This document shows, piece by piece, positions 23,901 through 36,100 of a stretch of 60,000 nucleotides of DNA. This stretch comes from Tubiluchus corallicola. Its lineage: Eukaryota; Priapulida; Priapulimorpha; Priapulimorphida; Tubiluchidae. Both the position numbers and the translations under genes were made by a program. The DNA is taken from assembly GCA_030141605.1 (NCBI GenBank), contig JAQGDQ010000291.1, positions 169,071 through 229,070 of the forward strand. Direction: 5' to 3'. How positions within the stretch are numbered: position 1 is the first letter of the stretch; each line of letters opens with the position of its first letter. The notes under the pieces were generated by a model that saw only the letters and a list, made by a program, of their open reading frames with translations, made no database searches and had not been told where the DNA came from.

Positions 23901-26420
23901 TGATTGCCAGTAAGATAAGGTTATGCAATTATGCATTTTTAAATTAAAACTCGATATGTATTTCTTTAATTGCTTGTACCTCACTACTTTGAATGTTTAA
24001 TCATTTTCATTTAGTCATTCGTACTTCCTACTTCATTGATAATACATACTTCACAAGCCATAGTTTCATCCTCACATTACAAATTTCACAAAGGTGTTAG
24101 TTAGCTATCATAAATGTTTACTTACATATTAAGTAGCACTAAAGCACAATAATCACCTTAAAAGGTACAATATAAATTCAATTTAGGTGCACCATAATTT
24201 TAATTATAATTTAGCAGTATAGGCCTATTTAGAGGGACTTGCTCTGTTAGCTAGTGAAAGTTAAGAGAGTCGTCCTCGTTGCTCATGTCAGCAGCCTTAT
24301 ATAAACTTTTGCTTCATAAATTAATCTAAATAGTGGGCTTCATGCAATGCATACTTGTATGGTATGGAACCACCTACAGACCTATTCTAAGGGCAAATCT
24401 AAGTTTAACATTCAAGGCTGTATTATAAGACTGTAGTTAAAGAAAATTCATTAATTAGAAAAATGCTAGAGAAATTCAGGAGCGATTTTAGACTAACACA
24501 CAAAATTAAATTAAACTTCGGGAAATATATATGCGATTTCCTGACAGCAAGTAACAGCTATCACATCACAACACATGATACGGTTATTTTGAAACAATGC
24601 GCAAAGATTTTAATTATTCACAGTGAAAAACGACATCGTATTAGAAAGTGATTGTACATTGTTAAATGGGACCTTATGGTGCTTTATTTTTATTGTTTAT
24701 TTATTTCACATCAACACAATTAATATATTAAAAGAAACATCAATAATTCGATGAATAACAAACAGTAAAATACATAATAGGAAGCAAATTTTGGAAAAAA
24801 TGATCTAAACTGTATTTAGACGTAGGTAAACCTATGGTAAACAAAGATAGTGATATCGCTACTTCCTTTAATACTGGTGTCTAAACAACGTTATGTACAG
24901 CATCATTACAAATATACTAACTTGACTCTCAAAACACTGTGGGGTTGAAAGATAAACAAGAGAATTATCGCTGTTGTATGTTGTTTAGTAAATTTGTATA
25001 CAGTTTACTTTGAGCACATAACTAGTTTAGATATACCATAGTTTAGGTTTGCTATATATACAAATGTAAATGTGTTGCGGGCAATCAAAAAGCAGGGCTT
25101 GTTGGAATGTCCCAACGACGATTTTTCAAACGAAAAGTCATGCTTTAAATTTACTTTGCAAAAAGGCTGACAAATGCCAGAGCTAAACAATCTTCATTTG
25201 TCATCAGAAACTAAAGGCCTATACGAAATGTACACAAGGTTTAAACTACGAACATTTCTTCACAAAGCAGCCACTGACGGGCTGTCATAATGAGGGTCTT
25301 TGAGGCATGGGAGAGGCTGTATCTACAGGGTGTTCGGAAAGTCACTGTGCACTTTTCTAATTATGTTTTTTATATTTCAGGTTTGATCCAAATATACTTT
25401 TGATCCAAACAAAATAAAAATGATCCAAGCCTGTATTGATGCTAACGGGGGAGGATCCAAGCCTGTATTGATGCTAACGGGGGGGGGGATCCAAGCCTGT
25501 ATTGATGCTAATGGGGGAGGATCCAAGCCTGTATTAATGCTAACGGGGGAGGATCCAAGCCTGTATTAATGCTAACGGGGGAGGATCCAAGCCTGTATTG
25601 ATGCTAATGGGGGAGGATCCAAGCCTGTATTAATGGTAACGGGGAGGATTCAAGCCTGTATTGATGCTAAGGGGAGGATCCAAGCCTATATTGATGCTAA
25701 CGGGAAGATCCAAGCCTGTATTGATGCTAACAGGGAGGATCCAAGCCTGTATTGATGCTAACAGGGGAGGATTCAAGCCTGTATTGATGCTAAAGGGAAG
25801 ATCCAAGCCTGTATTGATGCTAACAGGGAGGATCCAAGCCTGTAATGATGCTAAGGGGGAGGATCCAAGCCTATATTGATGCTAACAGGGCGGATCCAAG
25901 CCTGTATTGATGCTAACAGGGGAGGATCCAAGCCTATATTGATGCTAACGGGAAGATCCAAGCCTGTATTGATGCTAACAGGGAGGATCCAAGCCTGTAT
26001 TGATGCTAACAGGGGAGGATCCAAGCCTGCATTGATGCTAACAGGTGTCACTTTCAACATTGTTTATAAGTGTCATTCATATTTACCGCCTGTATTCCAT
26101 AATGTAACATGTCTGTTAATACATACTTTCCGAGCACCCTGTATAATGCACGATAATTTTGAGACTAGAACCTTGGTGATATTTTCAAAATAGAAAAGAA
26201 AAGCAAAGTTTGAAATTGTTTCAGTGGAATAAAGACATAGGGTATCTGTTAGACTCGAAACTTACCTGTCAAGCAGTATGACAGTCTGGTAAACTGCAAT
26301 AGATGCACAACCTAACAAAAGCATAATCCATAGCAGCTTAACGATCGCAAACTGAGTTGCAATGATGTTTCTTACGCCGTGTGCACTAGTATGTTCAGCA
26401 AAACTTTTTAACAAAGACAT
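12460..26420 (-). CDS. DEG/ENaC (ASC) family sodium-channel subunit, 531 aa, complete
   Basis: Twelve exons join in one frame: 26420-26266, 23648-23492, 21952-21711, 20962-20853, 20302-20139, 19717-19613, 18120-18009, 16422-16344, 15965-15844, 15651-15603, 14254-14179 and 12684-12460, all with GT/AG borders. Family marks appear in order. The N-terminal gating motif HGVRNI starts at His14-Gly15. TM1 is at about 26-50. [11 protein letters not shown] follows TM1. Next come YGNCFIFNS, then VIHDQ with [16 protein letters not shown]. The cysteine-rich palm/thumb has CGC, CDCKTPC and [19 protein letters not shown] precedes TM2, with [20 protein letters not shown] and the G-x-S selectivity filter GCS at about 474-476. 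Such proteins form trimeric, usually amiloride-sensitive Na+ channels of the plasma membrane, gated by peptides, protons or force depending on subfamily. I cannot assign the ligand. A Tyr/Asp/Gly-rich stretch at 109-128 is unusual. Confidence 0.95.
12842..12864. repeat. Poly-G tract
   Basis: An uninterrupted run of about 18 G follows TGAATTTTTT. It lies in the last intron of the channel gene, where array or assembly length errors are likely. Confidence 0.9.
14231..14560 (-). repeat. 81-bp tandem repeat spanning the 3' splice site of channel exon 11
   Basis: About four copies. On the minus strand each contains a pyrimidine-poor tract, CAG and then T(C/G)AACAGTTCGCTAGA. The real acceptor gives exon start 14254; equivalent CAG|T positions lie at 14335, 14416 and 14497, exactly 81 bp apart. 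81 is a multiple of three, and I read each upstream unit through in the coding frame without a stop. Use of an upstream acceptor would therefore add 27, 54 or 81 residues just before NIYYSDL. The first 18 or so coding bases of the exon belong to the repeat. Confidence 0.9.
14711..14810 (+). mobile_element. Degenerate tRNA-derived SINE head
   Basis: The sequence has a tRNA-like layout: an A-box-like GATTTAGTGG, an anticodon-arm-like middle, then a B-box-like CTGGTTTAAAGC. It is followed by ACTTTTTCACATT, which also follows the tRNA-like segment at 28105-28190. Too degenerate for a functional tRNA. Confidence 0.4.
15228..15350. repeat. 34-bp tandem repeat, about 3.5 copies
   Basis: The unit contains ACACTATGCAAAACAGT and GTAGTAAATGTAGTAAT. 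In the intron between channel exons 10 and 11. Confidence 0.85.
16110..16267. repeat. (GA)n microsatellite
   Basis: About 160 bp of GAGA with occasional GACAGA and GGGG interruptions, between channel exons 8 and 9. It gives a false Leu-Ser-rich open frame on the minus strand. Confidence 0.97.
17294..17592. repeat. 42-bp minisatellite, about 7 copies
   Basis: The unit contains TCACCAACTGAAAAACAGYC then AGATTCAGTGAYGTACAMAG. Because 42 is divisible by three, long open frames appear on both strands, but the array is inside the intron between channel exons 7 and 8 and has no splice support. Confidence 0.95.
17834..18002. repeat. Duplicated (TA)n microsatellite block
   Basis: Two TA runs are each preceded by the same unique stretch, AAATAATTCTTCAAGAAAGA (about 17834 and 17935), so a unit of about 100 bp including flank and TA tract was duplicated. 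It abuts channel exon 7 directly at its donor side (18009). Confidence 0.9.
18362..19354. mobile_element. 993-bp pogo/mariner-like TIR element, non-autonomous
   Basis: The left end CAGTAGGCGCTGCTTAATAG matches the right end read inward, CAGTAGGCGCCGCTTAATAG, with homology through GACTCA. TA flanks both sides. No transposase ORF. Sequence just inside the left end (CTCAAAAATGCCTAAGTACT) recurs at 36310, so the family has at least one other copy here. Lies in the intron between channel exons 6 and 7. Confidence 0.85.
20372..20772. mobile_element. GC-rich hAT-like MITE with 8-9 bp target duplication
   Basis: GAAAATCAG occurs immediately outside both ends (20363-20371 and 20773-20781). The ends are imperfect inverted repeats: CAGGGCCTATTTC on the left and CTGGCCTATTTTAAG read inward on the right, then GGGGAAGTGGGG on both sides. 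The 401-bp body is strikingly GC-rich against its surroundings. Between channel exons 4 and 5. Confidence 0.8.
21170..21896 (-). repeat. Inverted segmental duplication, arm 2 (parental copy)
   Basis: Contains the functional channel exon 3 (21711-21952) from about codon 20 on, plus its downstream intron; the partner arm is 9337-10110 on the other strand. See that entry. Confidence 0.85.
22866..23350. repeat. Degenerate (TCTGTA)n hexamer array
   Basis: About 490 bp of TCTGTATCTGTGTCTATATC-type hexamers, between channel exons 2 and 3. The long Ser/Val-rich and Arg/Tyr-rich frames here are artefacts. Confidence 0.95.
25326..26141. mobile_element. TIR element carrying a minisatellite as its body
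   Basis: The left end CAGGGTGTTCGGAAAGT and the right end read inward, CAGGGTGCTCGGAAAGT, form a 17-bp inverted repeat with one mismatch, flanked by TA (25324-25325, 26142-26143). This fits a Tc1/mariner-type MITE. Almost the whole interior is the 31-33 bp array at 25410-26045. In intron 1 of the channel gene. Confidence 0.8.
25410..26045. repeat. 31-33 bp minisatellite with GGATCC, about 20 copies
   Basis: The unit is GGATCCAAGCCTGTATTGAT followed by GCTAACGGGGGA. Variation is mostly in the length of the G run and in GTATTGA/ATATTGA/GTATTAA. It sits inside a TIR element. Confidence 0.95.
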
Positions 26421-28104
26421 TACTGTTTACAAAATCGTACAAAAGCTGACAAAAACAGTCGATATGTGAATTCATACACAACATAAAAATTACACGTTCC
26501 AACAAAAGCGGTGTTCTCTGCACAAATTCAAAGACAAGCTATACAATGACTTCAGATTTTTAAGCAAGGCGCAACAGGTTTTGTCTAGCCAAGTGAAGCA
26601 TATGTGCAAAGATACGCATCATTTTGCTGCCTCTTAGATACAGCTAACTGATTATACATAATAAATAAGAAATGCACACTTCATTTGTCCAAACATACCT
26701 AAATAAATATATATATATATATTTACAATATAGTGAGTTTAGGTAGTTATGCTAGATACCAAACACCATTGTCAAATGACTCTATTCACTGTTTCCAAGG
26801 TCTTCTTGGATACCTAATTGTATGTTTGCCTAGAAGTAATTAATATAAACAGAAAACCTATTCAAACCATAGCACAGGCATGACGGCAGGTGTTACTTTC
26901 TCTGCTGAGAAATAAAAACTGTTGAAAAAGAATTCTACTATTTTTGAAAATAAACCTGTCTTCCTTTAGCTTGTTATATGCACAGAACCAAATTGATTCA
27001 AAATTGAGTTATATGTTAAAGCTTGGAGATTTTAAAAACAACGTCACCTTGGTAACCTAACAATGCCAAGAATATTTCTCTTTTCCGAAAGCTTCTGATG
27101 GCAACAACAACAGCTACACGGGTAATGAGTTTTAGTAGCTAATGTCTTTGTCAATATTTCGTTATCATCATCGTACGCCCGTCACAAACTATTGTAGACA
27201 TTGGGCAGGCAGAATTCTAAAATAAAAGAAATCTGCGTTCAGACAGGTATAAATGCAGAAGTAATCCAGCAAAAAAACTAGACACTGCTACGCCAGTGGC
27301 TTCTCAGCACCACTTCCGTTAAAATATTTCAATAATATGTTGTAAACATGTACTAGTGCATTGCGACAAATTTTCCTGCATTATTTTATTCTCATATTCA
27401 GATGAAGCCAGATGACGTCAGAAGACACATGAATACGTCACGAATCTTAAATGAGTGTGTTGGCTGCTTTAACAACCTGTAACACAGATTACCCTGAGCA
27501 AAAAATTTGAGCAAAGTCATTACAAAAACAAAACCAACAAAAATGCAAAAGAGAGCATTTATTAAAACAAATTAAAACTAGATTTTAATGATCATCAAAC
27601 ACACGAATTTGCAAAACACACTATTGCAAAAATCCACCAGAATAATTTGAATTATAACAATAAGAATTTAAAAATAAACCTTTGAAAAAATAGAATTTTT
27701 GCTACATTTAACAAGCGATTATCAACAGAAACTCACAAATTCAGTTATCAAAATCACGTAATATTTAATATTAATCTCTAAATATTGCACTTATTTTGAC
27801 CAGCTTTAATCATTTTGGTCAATACGATTCACTAACTATTTGCACAGGTAAAATGATTACGTGGCTATGATCAGATTTTGATACGACAACAACCAAGTAA
27901 ATTACACGTGCACTGCAACTGAATGCTGTAATTTGGCTTTCAGTGTTCTAAATTGTAATAAAAACAATTCCTAAAGGCAAATTTTAATACCTAAATAAAT
28001 GGGTAATCAGCTAGTATAAAAACGTAATAATGATGAAATTTCTGAACTGTTAGTTACAAAAAATAGATTTATTAGTTATTAATCAGCCCTAATCACTGAG
28101 ACTA
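26421..28104. other. Spacer upstream of the channel gene
   Basis: Holds the presumed promoter and any 5' untranslated exon of the channel gene, which starts at 26420. There is a short TA run at about 26704. No TATA box or other promoter element can be singled out, and no other gene is recognised. Confidence 0.4.
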
Positions 28105-28190
28105 CAAAGCAGAAAGTGGACTAGTGGCCATCGCACTGGACTTGCAACCAGAAAATTCCTAGTTCAACCACGACTTTTTCACATTTCACG
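28105..28190 (+). mobile_element. tRNA-derived SINE head
   Basis: Looks like a worn tRNA: GTGGACTAGTGG as A box, CTGGACTTGCAACCAG forming an anticodon stem-loop, and CTAGTTCAACC as B box. The trailing GACTTTTTCACATT is shared with 14711-14810. Not a functional tRNA, since the acceptor stem does not pair. Confidence 0.5.
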
Positions 28191-28268
28191 TTTGTGTAAT
28201 CACCATCCATTATCCTTCTTCCAGGATGAACAAGTTGATACTCCACCCATGTTAACAAGTCAAGAGTA

Positions 28269-28782
28269 CAGTAGTACCTCTGTTTTCGACCATAATTCGT
28301 TCCTAAAAAGTGTTTGGAAACAGATTTGGTTGAGAACCGAATCATTTATTCCCATAAGAAATAATGTAAAAGCAAATAATCTGTTCTCAAGCACCAAATG
28401 AACTGTAAAGTATTACTAAAACGAAATATAATAATGCAACACTGTTTATGCAAACAGTAGATATGATGTAATTGATAAGAAAAACATAACAGAATTACTT
28501 TGAAAGAAAAACATAATTGTTCATGCATAAAAAAGCGGAGAAAAATAAGCGTAGAAAGCACTTAGCGATGTTAGGCGATTCAAATGTTGTGTGTGACTAC
28601 TCTCGGGCGTGGTCGGTTACGCTCAGCTCTACTCGGCTGGCCGTGCATGCGTTCATCACGAGTTTGGCGGTTGGTCGAGTACCGAAATTCTGGTCGAGAG
28701 CGGAGACAATTTAAGCTCTAATTTTCTGGTCGAAAACCGATTTTTACGAGTACGGAGACACTTGACAACAGAGGTGTGACTT
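28269..28782. mobile_element. Tigger/pogo-like MITE
   Basis: The left end CAGTAGTACCTCTGTTTTCG resembles the right end read inward (AGTCACACCTCTGTTGTC). The inner sequence TTCGACCATAATTCGTTCCT and AACCGAATCATTTATTCCCA is typical of this class. About 514 bp, ending about 120 bp past the stop codon of oxidase copy A. The exact right end and TA duplication are uncertain. Confidence 0.65.
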
Positions 28783-28905
28783 TATACTGAAGGACCTATT
28801 AAACTATTACAAATTCAAACTTGTTTTTGGCAAATCTTATGACTATCACGTCTCACAAAAGACAAATCATTCAATTTCAAACTGCTTGCTCCTGCTACAC
28901 TTACA

Positions 28906-30097
28906 TCAAAGTTGTGAAATGCGAAGCTGAAATTCCGAATGAGAAAAAGGGCAATCCCATTCATTGTCCAGAACTAGCTTGACCGCAATGCGACCCAGCT
29001 CATCGCAAGACTTTGCACCATAACCATTCATAGCTATAGCCACACCGTAGCCTGGTTTGATCAAGTCAATATAAGGTCGTTGAGTTGAAGTTCTAGTGAG
29101 CAAACATGCAGCTTTCGTTACTGGCCGTGATGCCAAATCTGTAATAAAAATTTTTTAATATAGAACTATAAACTATGAATTTTCACACATCAAAATACAA
29201 TATCAAACACATTAATAAACTTTAAATAAAATAATTTGAGTAGTGCGAGGTGAGTGTATGACCATACGGTCATTAACACACTCACCTTACTTAAATGAAA
29301 AAATGATTATAGTTATGCATGCTTCTGTAGATAACTTAATGTAAATAAGGATGAAGCAAATGATGTAATAATAGCAATGGTATAAGAGCAATAAACCTGA
29401 AAGTTGAGAAAGGAAAACATAATATGTAATTACCACTTTGACTGAGCCTTAAAGAGTGAAAAAAATTTTTTTTTAAATAGTTACGAATATGAATTGTGTG
29501 ATTATCTGTCAATGCACCACTTACTTGTATTACAATGCACCATATTGCTTACTTGTATATACAACGATATATATATATATATATATATATACTCAAATTT
29601 AAGTGGGAAAGAAGAGATTAAATTATACATTATACTTGTAATTTTCGTATTTGTACATTATACATTATACTTGTACAGTATTCCTAATCATCTTATGTAA
29701 AAATTAAATGCAAAGGCCTATTTGATGTTACGTTAAAATTGTACTAAAACCGAAAAACAACATTTGAAATCGATTAAAAAACAAAACAAAAAGTGCAATT
29801 ACATGTTCGTACCATTCAAAAATGAAGCAAAGTTAAGAGTGATATGCTTACCAGGTAGAATTCTCGCAATTTCAGCAGAGAGAGCTCTCAAAGCATCTTC
29901 AGAACCACCAGAAAGAAACCAATTCCGTATCTCCTCAAGGCTACTTAATGGTTCTTCAAAATTAGACGCATGCCCAATTTTTGCATACGTTTTTCCTATT
30001 AAGTATACAACAAGAAAAAAACAGTTTTTTAAACAGTTATTGACAATAACTTAAAATTGCTAAATCAAAAAACCTTAAGTTTAACATTTCATCAGTT

Positions 30098-30136
<39 letters not shown>

Positions 30137-33100
30137 CTTTATTTAAAGTCGGCTTTTAGGTCAACAATTAACATAAGCTCAAAGAGTTATTATCGGCGAC
30201 TGTAAATAACAACCTACAACTACATAACAGAGACTATTATTACCCCATTTTTACTCTAAATACCACGAGTCAGGCAGGGCAAAGCAGGTACCATTTTTAA
30301 AGTCTTTGGTATTACCCGGCCGCTGGTTCGAACCCAAGACCTCCCAGACGGAAAGCAGACGCATTACCACTAGACTAAACCGTCTGGTCGAAAGATTGTA
30401 ATTGTATTGTAATTGCATTGTACATTGTAATTGTGAAATATTACTAACACCAATTGTAACTCACACTAACCATTAGTAATATGTTGTTATTTTTCTCACT
30501 ACTAATTCTAGTAGCATAAGCTAGCTTCTCAGGTCTCTAGTGCAGAATTCATGCTTTATATCGTAATTTTGTATTAACAAGAATTGATAATCAATGTACT
30601 TGTAATGCATAAGTATTTGTTTATTGCAAAATAAATCTATGGAATTGAAATTGAATAACATTTCCTTGTGTTGTGTTTTGTTTCTCTCGGAAGGCTCGTA
30701 CAGAAAACCAGAAAACACTTCATCAAATTAAACTAGTTTATTAAGCGAGAATTCTACAACACAAAAGTATAAAGGAACGCGAAATGATTACAGTAAACGT
30801 GAAAATCTGGAAAACGTTTGAGAGTATCTGAAAATACAAGTATACAAGAGAATGTGTAAGTGGCGTCCGTGTAAAATCTGTGTGTCTCTCTCAGCGGCCT
30901 GCTTCGCCTTATATAGGGTGCCAGGGAAGCTTCTAGAAGTTTCTTTCCAGAACATTCTATACGGTAAAACGATTATTCTAATGGAACATTCTACAATGTT
31001 CTATTTAATTCTAATAGATGCCAGCGATCTCCACAACACCTTGGTTAATTAAAATTTATAAACGAAACTTTTCAATCGTAAGCTGTAGTTTAACACACGG
31101 ACGGCATATAGTAAAACTACGGCACACTTACCATTGGGAAATTTTATTGGAGGTAATATAGAAGCTCTGTGTTTCAATCTTTCTTCGTGTGTTAATTGTT
31201 CTTTCTGCGAGTCTGCTAACTGCTGAGAGTATATGATGCTAGGACAATTCCTAAAATTGTAGAAAAAATAAGAAATACTATAAAATACTGGAAAAATTAA
31301 AGTGGTAATTAACAAAAAATTAAAGCAGTAATTAGAGAAATTAAAAGATTGAAATCAGGTGAAGGACACAGTATCATGGCAACTCCTCAGCTGCTTGGGG
31401 CAATTATGACTTACGAACAGTATGATAAATTCTACTGTTCAGAAGTAAAAACAAAAAAATGACCCACCAAAAAGAATAAAGAGATTATAAATAAGAAAAA
31501 AAAAGTTTCTAATTAGATAAAGAATAAGCATAAGTGACCATTACACTGCTATTAAGAGTTACTGACACAAAAACGTTGTTTCAGAGTTTAAAATATAGAA
31601 TGAAGAAACTAAGGCAACAAACACCTCAAGAATCACGATAAATGCCTTAATAAACGAAATGTGTGCAGACATTCAAAATGCAATACAAGAATACTTGAAT
31701 CTTTCCTTAGTCGCTTCATCTTCAATCTCTACAAATACCACAGTCCGCTTGATGATACTATAAGCCGGTTCAACTCCAATAGGAAGGAGATTTTTAAATT
31801 TGGCAAAGGCGCCAGCGGCAACAAGAACTTTTCTGGCATTAACTATTTGTCCACCGTTCAGAAGCACATTGTAAGTACCGTCAGCAGATTTATTGACACC
31901 TTCTGTAAAAGATGGAACATCTAATTACAGGTGTTCTCCTGTAAATTATAAGAAGAGCTGTTTTAAGTGAATTAAGTAGGTTAGTTGGTGTGGAATGCCT
32001 AAAAAGTCAGTTAGGTTAGGCAAATCTGCTCAGTAATGTAAGAGCAATATGCGTAGGATTGAATGAGCACTGTAAGCTCACTAAAGATGCTTAAACCAAA
32101 AAACCACATAAATTTTCCTGCATAACAAACACTTGAAAGAGAGATAGAGGAAAACTAAAATCAGTCTTAAACTATAGTTCAAAACAAAGTAACCTGCAAA
32201 ATATTGAAACAGAACATATTGCTTTTTAAGAATGACTTACCTAAAATAATTTCTACCACAGAAACCTAGATGGAACTGGCACATGCATCTCGGAAACATG
32301 TTGCTTGAAAAACAAGAGCTGTACCTCTCAGTTCAGATGCGGTTCAGTTGCGATGTAGCGCACAAGTTTAGGAGCTCATGTGTGAACACATCGTTAAACT
32401 TGAATTCTAAATTTTTAAGCTTAAAATGTGTGCCACACTGAATGTTGCACTGCACTTCAAATTGCTCTTTCGCGAAAACATGCAACATCTCGTGAAACGT
32501 CATTCTATTGAAAATTGTGTTCAGTTGACGTAAACACTATACGGACTCATTAACTAAATTTATAACCTGTTATTAAAATTATCAGAAACACTTTGGCATG
32601 AGTAAAAATGCAAACTTCTACAGTAGTTCAACAGAGCAATGAATGTGTTTTTAAACGCTCAATGGTCCTTTTGAATCAAAGGTAAGCAATAACAAAAATT
32701 TAGAATATCAACTAACAGTGGTGACACAACACTACTAATAACTCACCAACTATATCATCAACAATGTCACATCCCTGTAGACAAGCGATGGTCTGCTGAG
32801 CTGCGTTAAGCTGCCGGGGGGAACAGTGGCCACACCCTTGTTTGGTGAACAATGCGCCACAATCGTCGTCAAAGTTCAGGTATGGAAACTTTACTTTAAG
32901 CTCCTAGAATTGCAAAATGTAAAAAAAAGTTCAAAAAGTCTGCACTAAATGCACCAAATTTTATCAGTGGGCTTTCACAGAATTTTCGGCAAGCTGTATG
33001 TGTATAAATTGTTCACATATAGTATAAATCATTAATGTATACTGAAGAATTCATAAGATTTATGACCTCAAAAGTAAAAGTACTACATTAGCATATCACA

Positions 33101-36100
33101 GTTATAAGAAAATTAAGCAAAATTAGGCAAATATACATCGTAAACTACTTGACAGCAAATTTTGCACACACGATGAACATGCACATTACTAAGATAAGAC
33201 ATCCTACTTACACCAGGAGAAAATTTCTCAAATGGAATGTCCTGTTTAACAGCTGTTTCCACTACTGGATCATTCAGCAAGCTATCAGTAGGTATGACTT
33301 CTAACATCCCCACTTCTGTAAAGAACTTTATTCCTAAAAACAAAATTAACAAATTACACATCTGCAAAATTTATTCACCAAAATTATTGTAGATACATAT
33401 ATGAAGCAATAAAATACATAAAAGTTGTAGCTAGCAATAAAGGAACATTTGGTAATATGACGCTGATTTCCCAATTTTAGTTGACGAAATTTTACTAAAA
33501 GTAAAATTTTGCTACATTAGGTAACAGCAAGTAAAAGACCCATCCTTAATTACCTTTAAATAGAGCTAATAATACAGTAAGTTAACAGACTTATTGATAT
33601 TTGGGGCTGAAGCAATCAAAACTTTTCATGGTAAGAGGTCCTAGATAAACTAGATATGTATTACTTTCGAATTAAAAAGACGTAATTAAGAATCCTTATT
33701 TATTCTTATAATTATAAAAGGAAATTAATTTAACTGCTAATTGCGCAGATTGAATACAGATTTGAATAGCTTAATGATTAAGCTAAAACAAGTAAAAAAA
33801 ATTAATTTAAAAACACTGAAAATGTAAAAATCGTACCAGATTGCTTTTCTATATCAGTGTATCTTGCTGCAGATTTCTGTGCCACGTAAGCCCAGAATGG
33901 ATCAGAATCCGTAACTCTGCAGACCCGTCCTTCATCGTACCATGCCCCAAAAACATCTTGTTCAGTGTAGCACTGAAAAGAGGAGCTATTAGGGTTCAAA
34001 TACTCATTCAATAACTGCAAGAAATTATTAAGGATATCACAGCATGACCTGCACAGCTTTTAGACAAAACTTGTGTACAGCTACTTTGAAAACACCATAC
34101 CTTTAAACAGCAAGTTTCAAGTACATAAACGTAATTAAGTAAGTATTGCATGAATACTTTTTACAGCATACAGATAGCGTGTGTGTGTGTGTGTGTGTGT
34201 GCGCGTGTGAGGGTGCACATGCGTGTGTGTGTGTGTGCGCGTGTGTGAGGGTGCATATGCGTGTGTGTGTGCGTATGCATGTGAGGGTGCGTGTGAGTGG
34301 GTGTGTGTGTGAGGGTGCATATGCATGTGAGGGTGCGTGTGTGTGTGTGCGAGCGTGCATGCATGTGTTCCCAAAACACATACATGTACTACGTTTTACT
34401 AAAACACAAAAAAGAAATCACCAATTTTCTCTAGTGATCAAATAAATTTGTTAAGTTTTTACACACAAAAACAGATATGAGAGAAAGTAGGTTACAATAT
34501 TGTCTTTTAAAAAGTAGGCCACATTTAAAATTAAAGCCATTTTCAGTTACAGCTTATAATAAAGGTTTTTGCGAATGAAAATCAAGAACTAACAACGCAG
34601 CATTAAGTAGCTTTCTTCCTTTACCAAATATCACTTCTATAAACATATTCCTATTGCATTTTATTAGCAAAGCCTTGAAGGTGTAACTACCTAAGTATGA
34701 GAAGCAATCTTTCTTGCAACGGTAAAACATGCTCAGAAGGGGCTGATTTGGCTGCTGTGTCGAGATAATGACGATCTAAGTCTTTCAAAACACTGTCAGC
34801 TAAAAGCACCAATACTCAAGGGGGTCACTGCTGTATGGAAGCACTGCCTCCATCAAATATTAATTTATTTCTGATCCAAGATCATGCCATTCGTCTTCTG
34901 CTGTCGTTTCATTTGTTTTGCTCTTTTTCTAGAAATTAGTCTTTTCACAGTTTCAGTGATTGATGCAAATCGTGAAAAGGTCGAAGGTTAAATGTATCAG
35001 ACAACGCATTTGTGTACACTTGACAATGCCTCGCAGCCCCAGCTATTGTAATAGTAACAGTTTTAACATCTAGCTAGAATCTTACCTAGTTCATTTTTTC
35101 TTGTTTTCAAGCAAGATCCAGCTAGTAAATCACTCTACGCACAGATTAATGCATAATTAAGTAAGGTCTATGTAAAACAACTGAAGTCACTGAACTGATG
35201 GGACAGACTGCTTTTTTTACACACATGTGACGTGACGATTGTAGTTAAGACGTGTTGTTGTGGTACACTTAACCTTTGACCTGGAGCAACTGCGCATTCA
35301 CACAACGAAACTGTGAAAAGACTTATTAAATAACTTTAACTTATTTACCTGAACCTCAGGACTGTTTCCTGCCTTGTTTTCTATGCCAAAATTGTTTTGC
35401 TATTTGATGCTACATGCTGAATAATGTTGTTTGTTGTATGACATTGGTCTTCAACCTTTTTTAATGTCGTCCACCCCTAGTGGTGATTAAGCAGAAGCTG
35501 TCCATGCCCCACAGCGAAAAAGTCTCATTAAAGATCTCACGTTTTTAGTATTTAAAATCTATGTTTCATATCTCATTTCTATGACTATGGCAACCTCGAT
35601 GTTACAATAGGTAAATATGCATTTGTAGTATGTATTTTAAGAAATATAGGAGAGAGAGAGAAAGAGAGTCTCTTGTATATTATACAGACATGTGCAGATG
35701 AGGATCTCATCCACCCAGTAGTCCACCCCTAGACAGCTGTCCACACTTCACTTAATCTCGTCCACCCAAGTTGAATAGCAATGTTGTATGAAATAGTTTT
35801 TTTAGTCTTTGATTATCAGCGATTTTAGTTTAAAATGAGGATCCAAAAAATGTCAAAACTCAGTAATATATAGATTGTAACCACCAAGAATGGTGTACCC
35901 AGTCGATCAACAGTTTCTTCAAAAGCTTGGCACTGGGTCTTTAGCTTTTGATACTTTCAATTCCAATTAATCTACTTACACAGTTTTATTAATTATTGAT
36001 TTTTTAACAGCAGGATGTATAGTTATTCGATTCCTATTGTAAAACGCAAAAATAGCAGTATAACTGATAAGAACAATTATTGTTCTGTTTCTTTAGCTAA

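Noticed and set aside
28105-28190. Functional tRNA gene
   Set aside because: Boxes are only approximate and the acceptor stem does not pair; shared downstream sequence with 14711 marks it as a SINE-type repeat.
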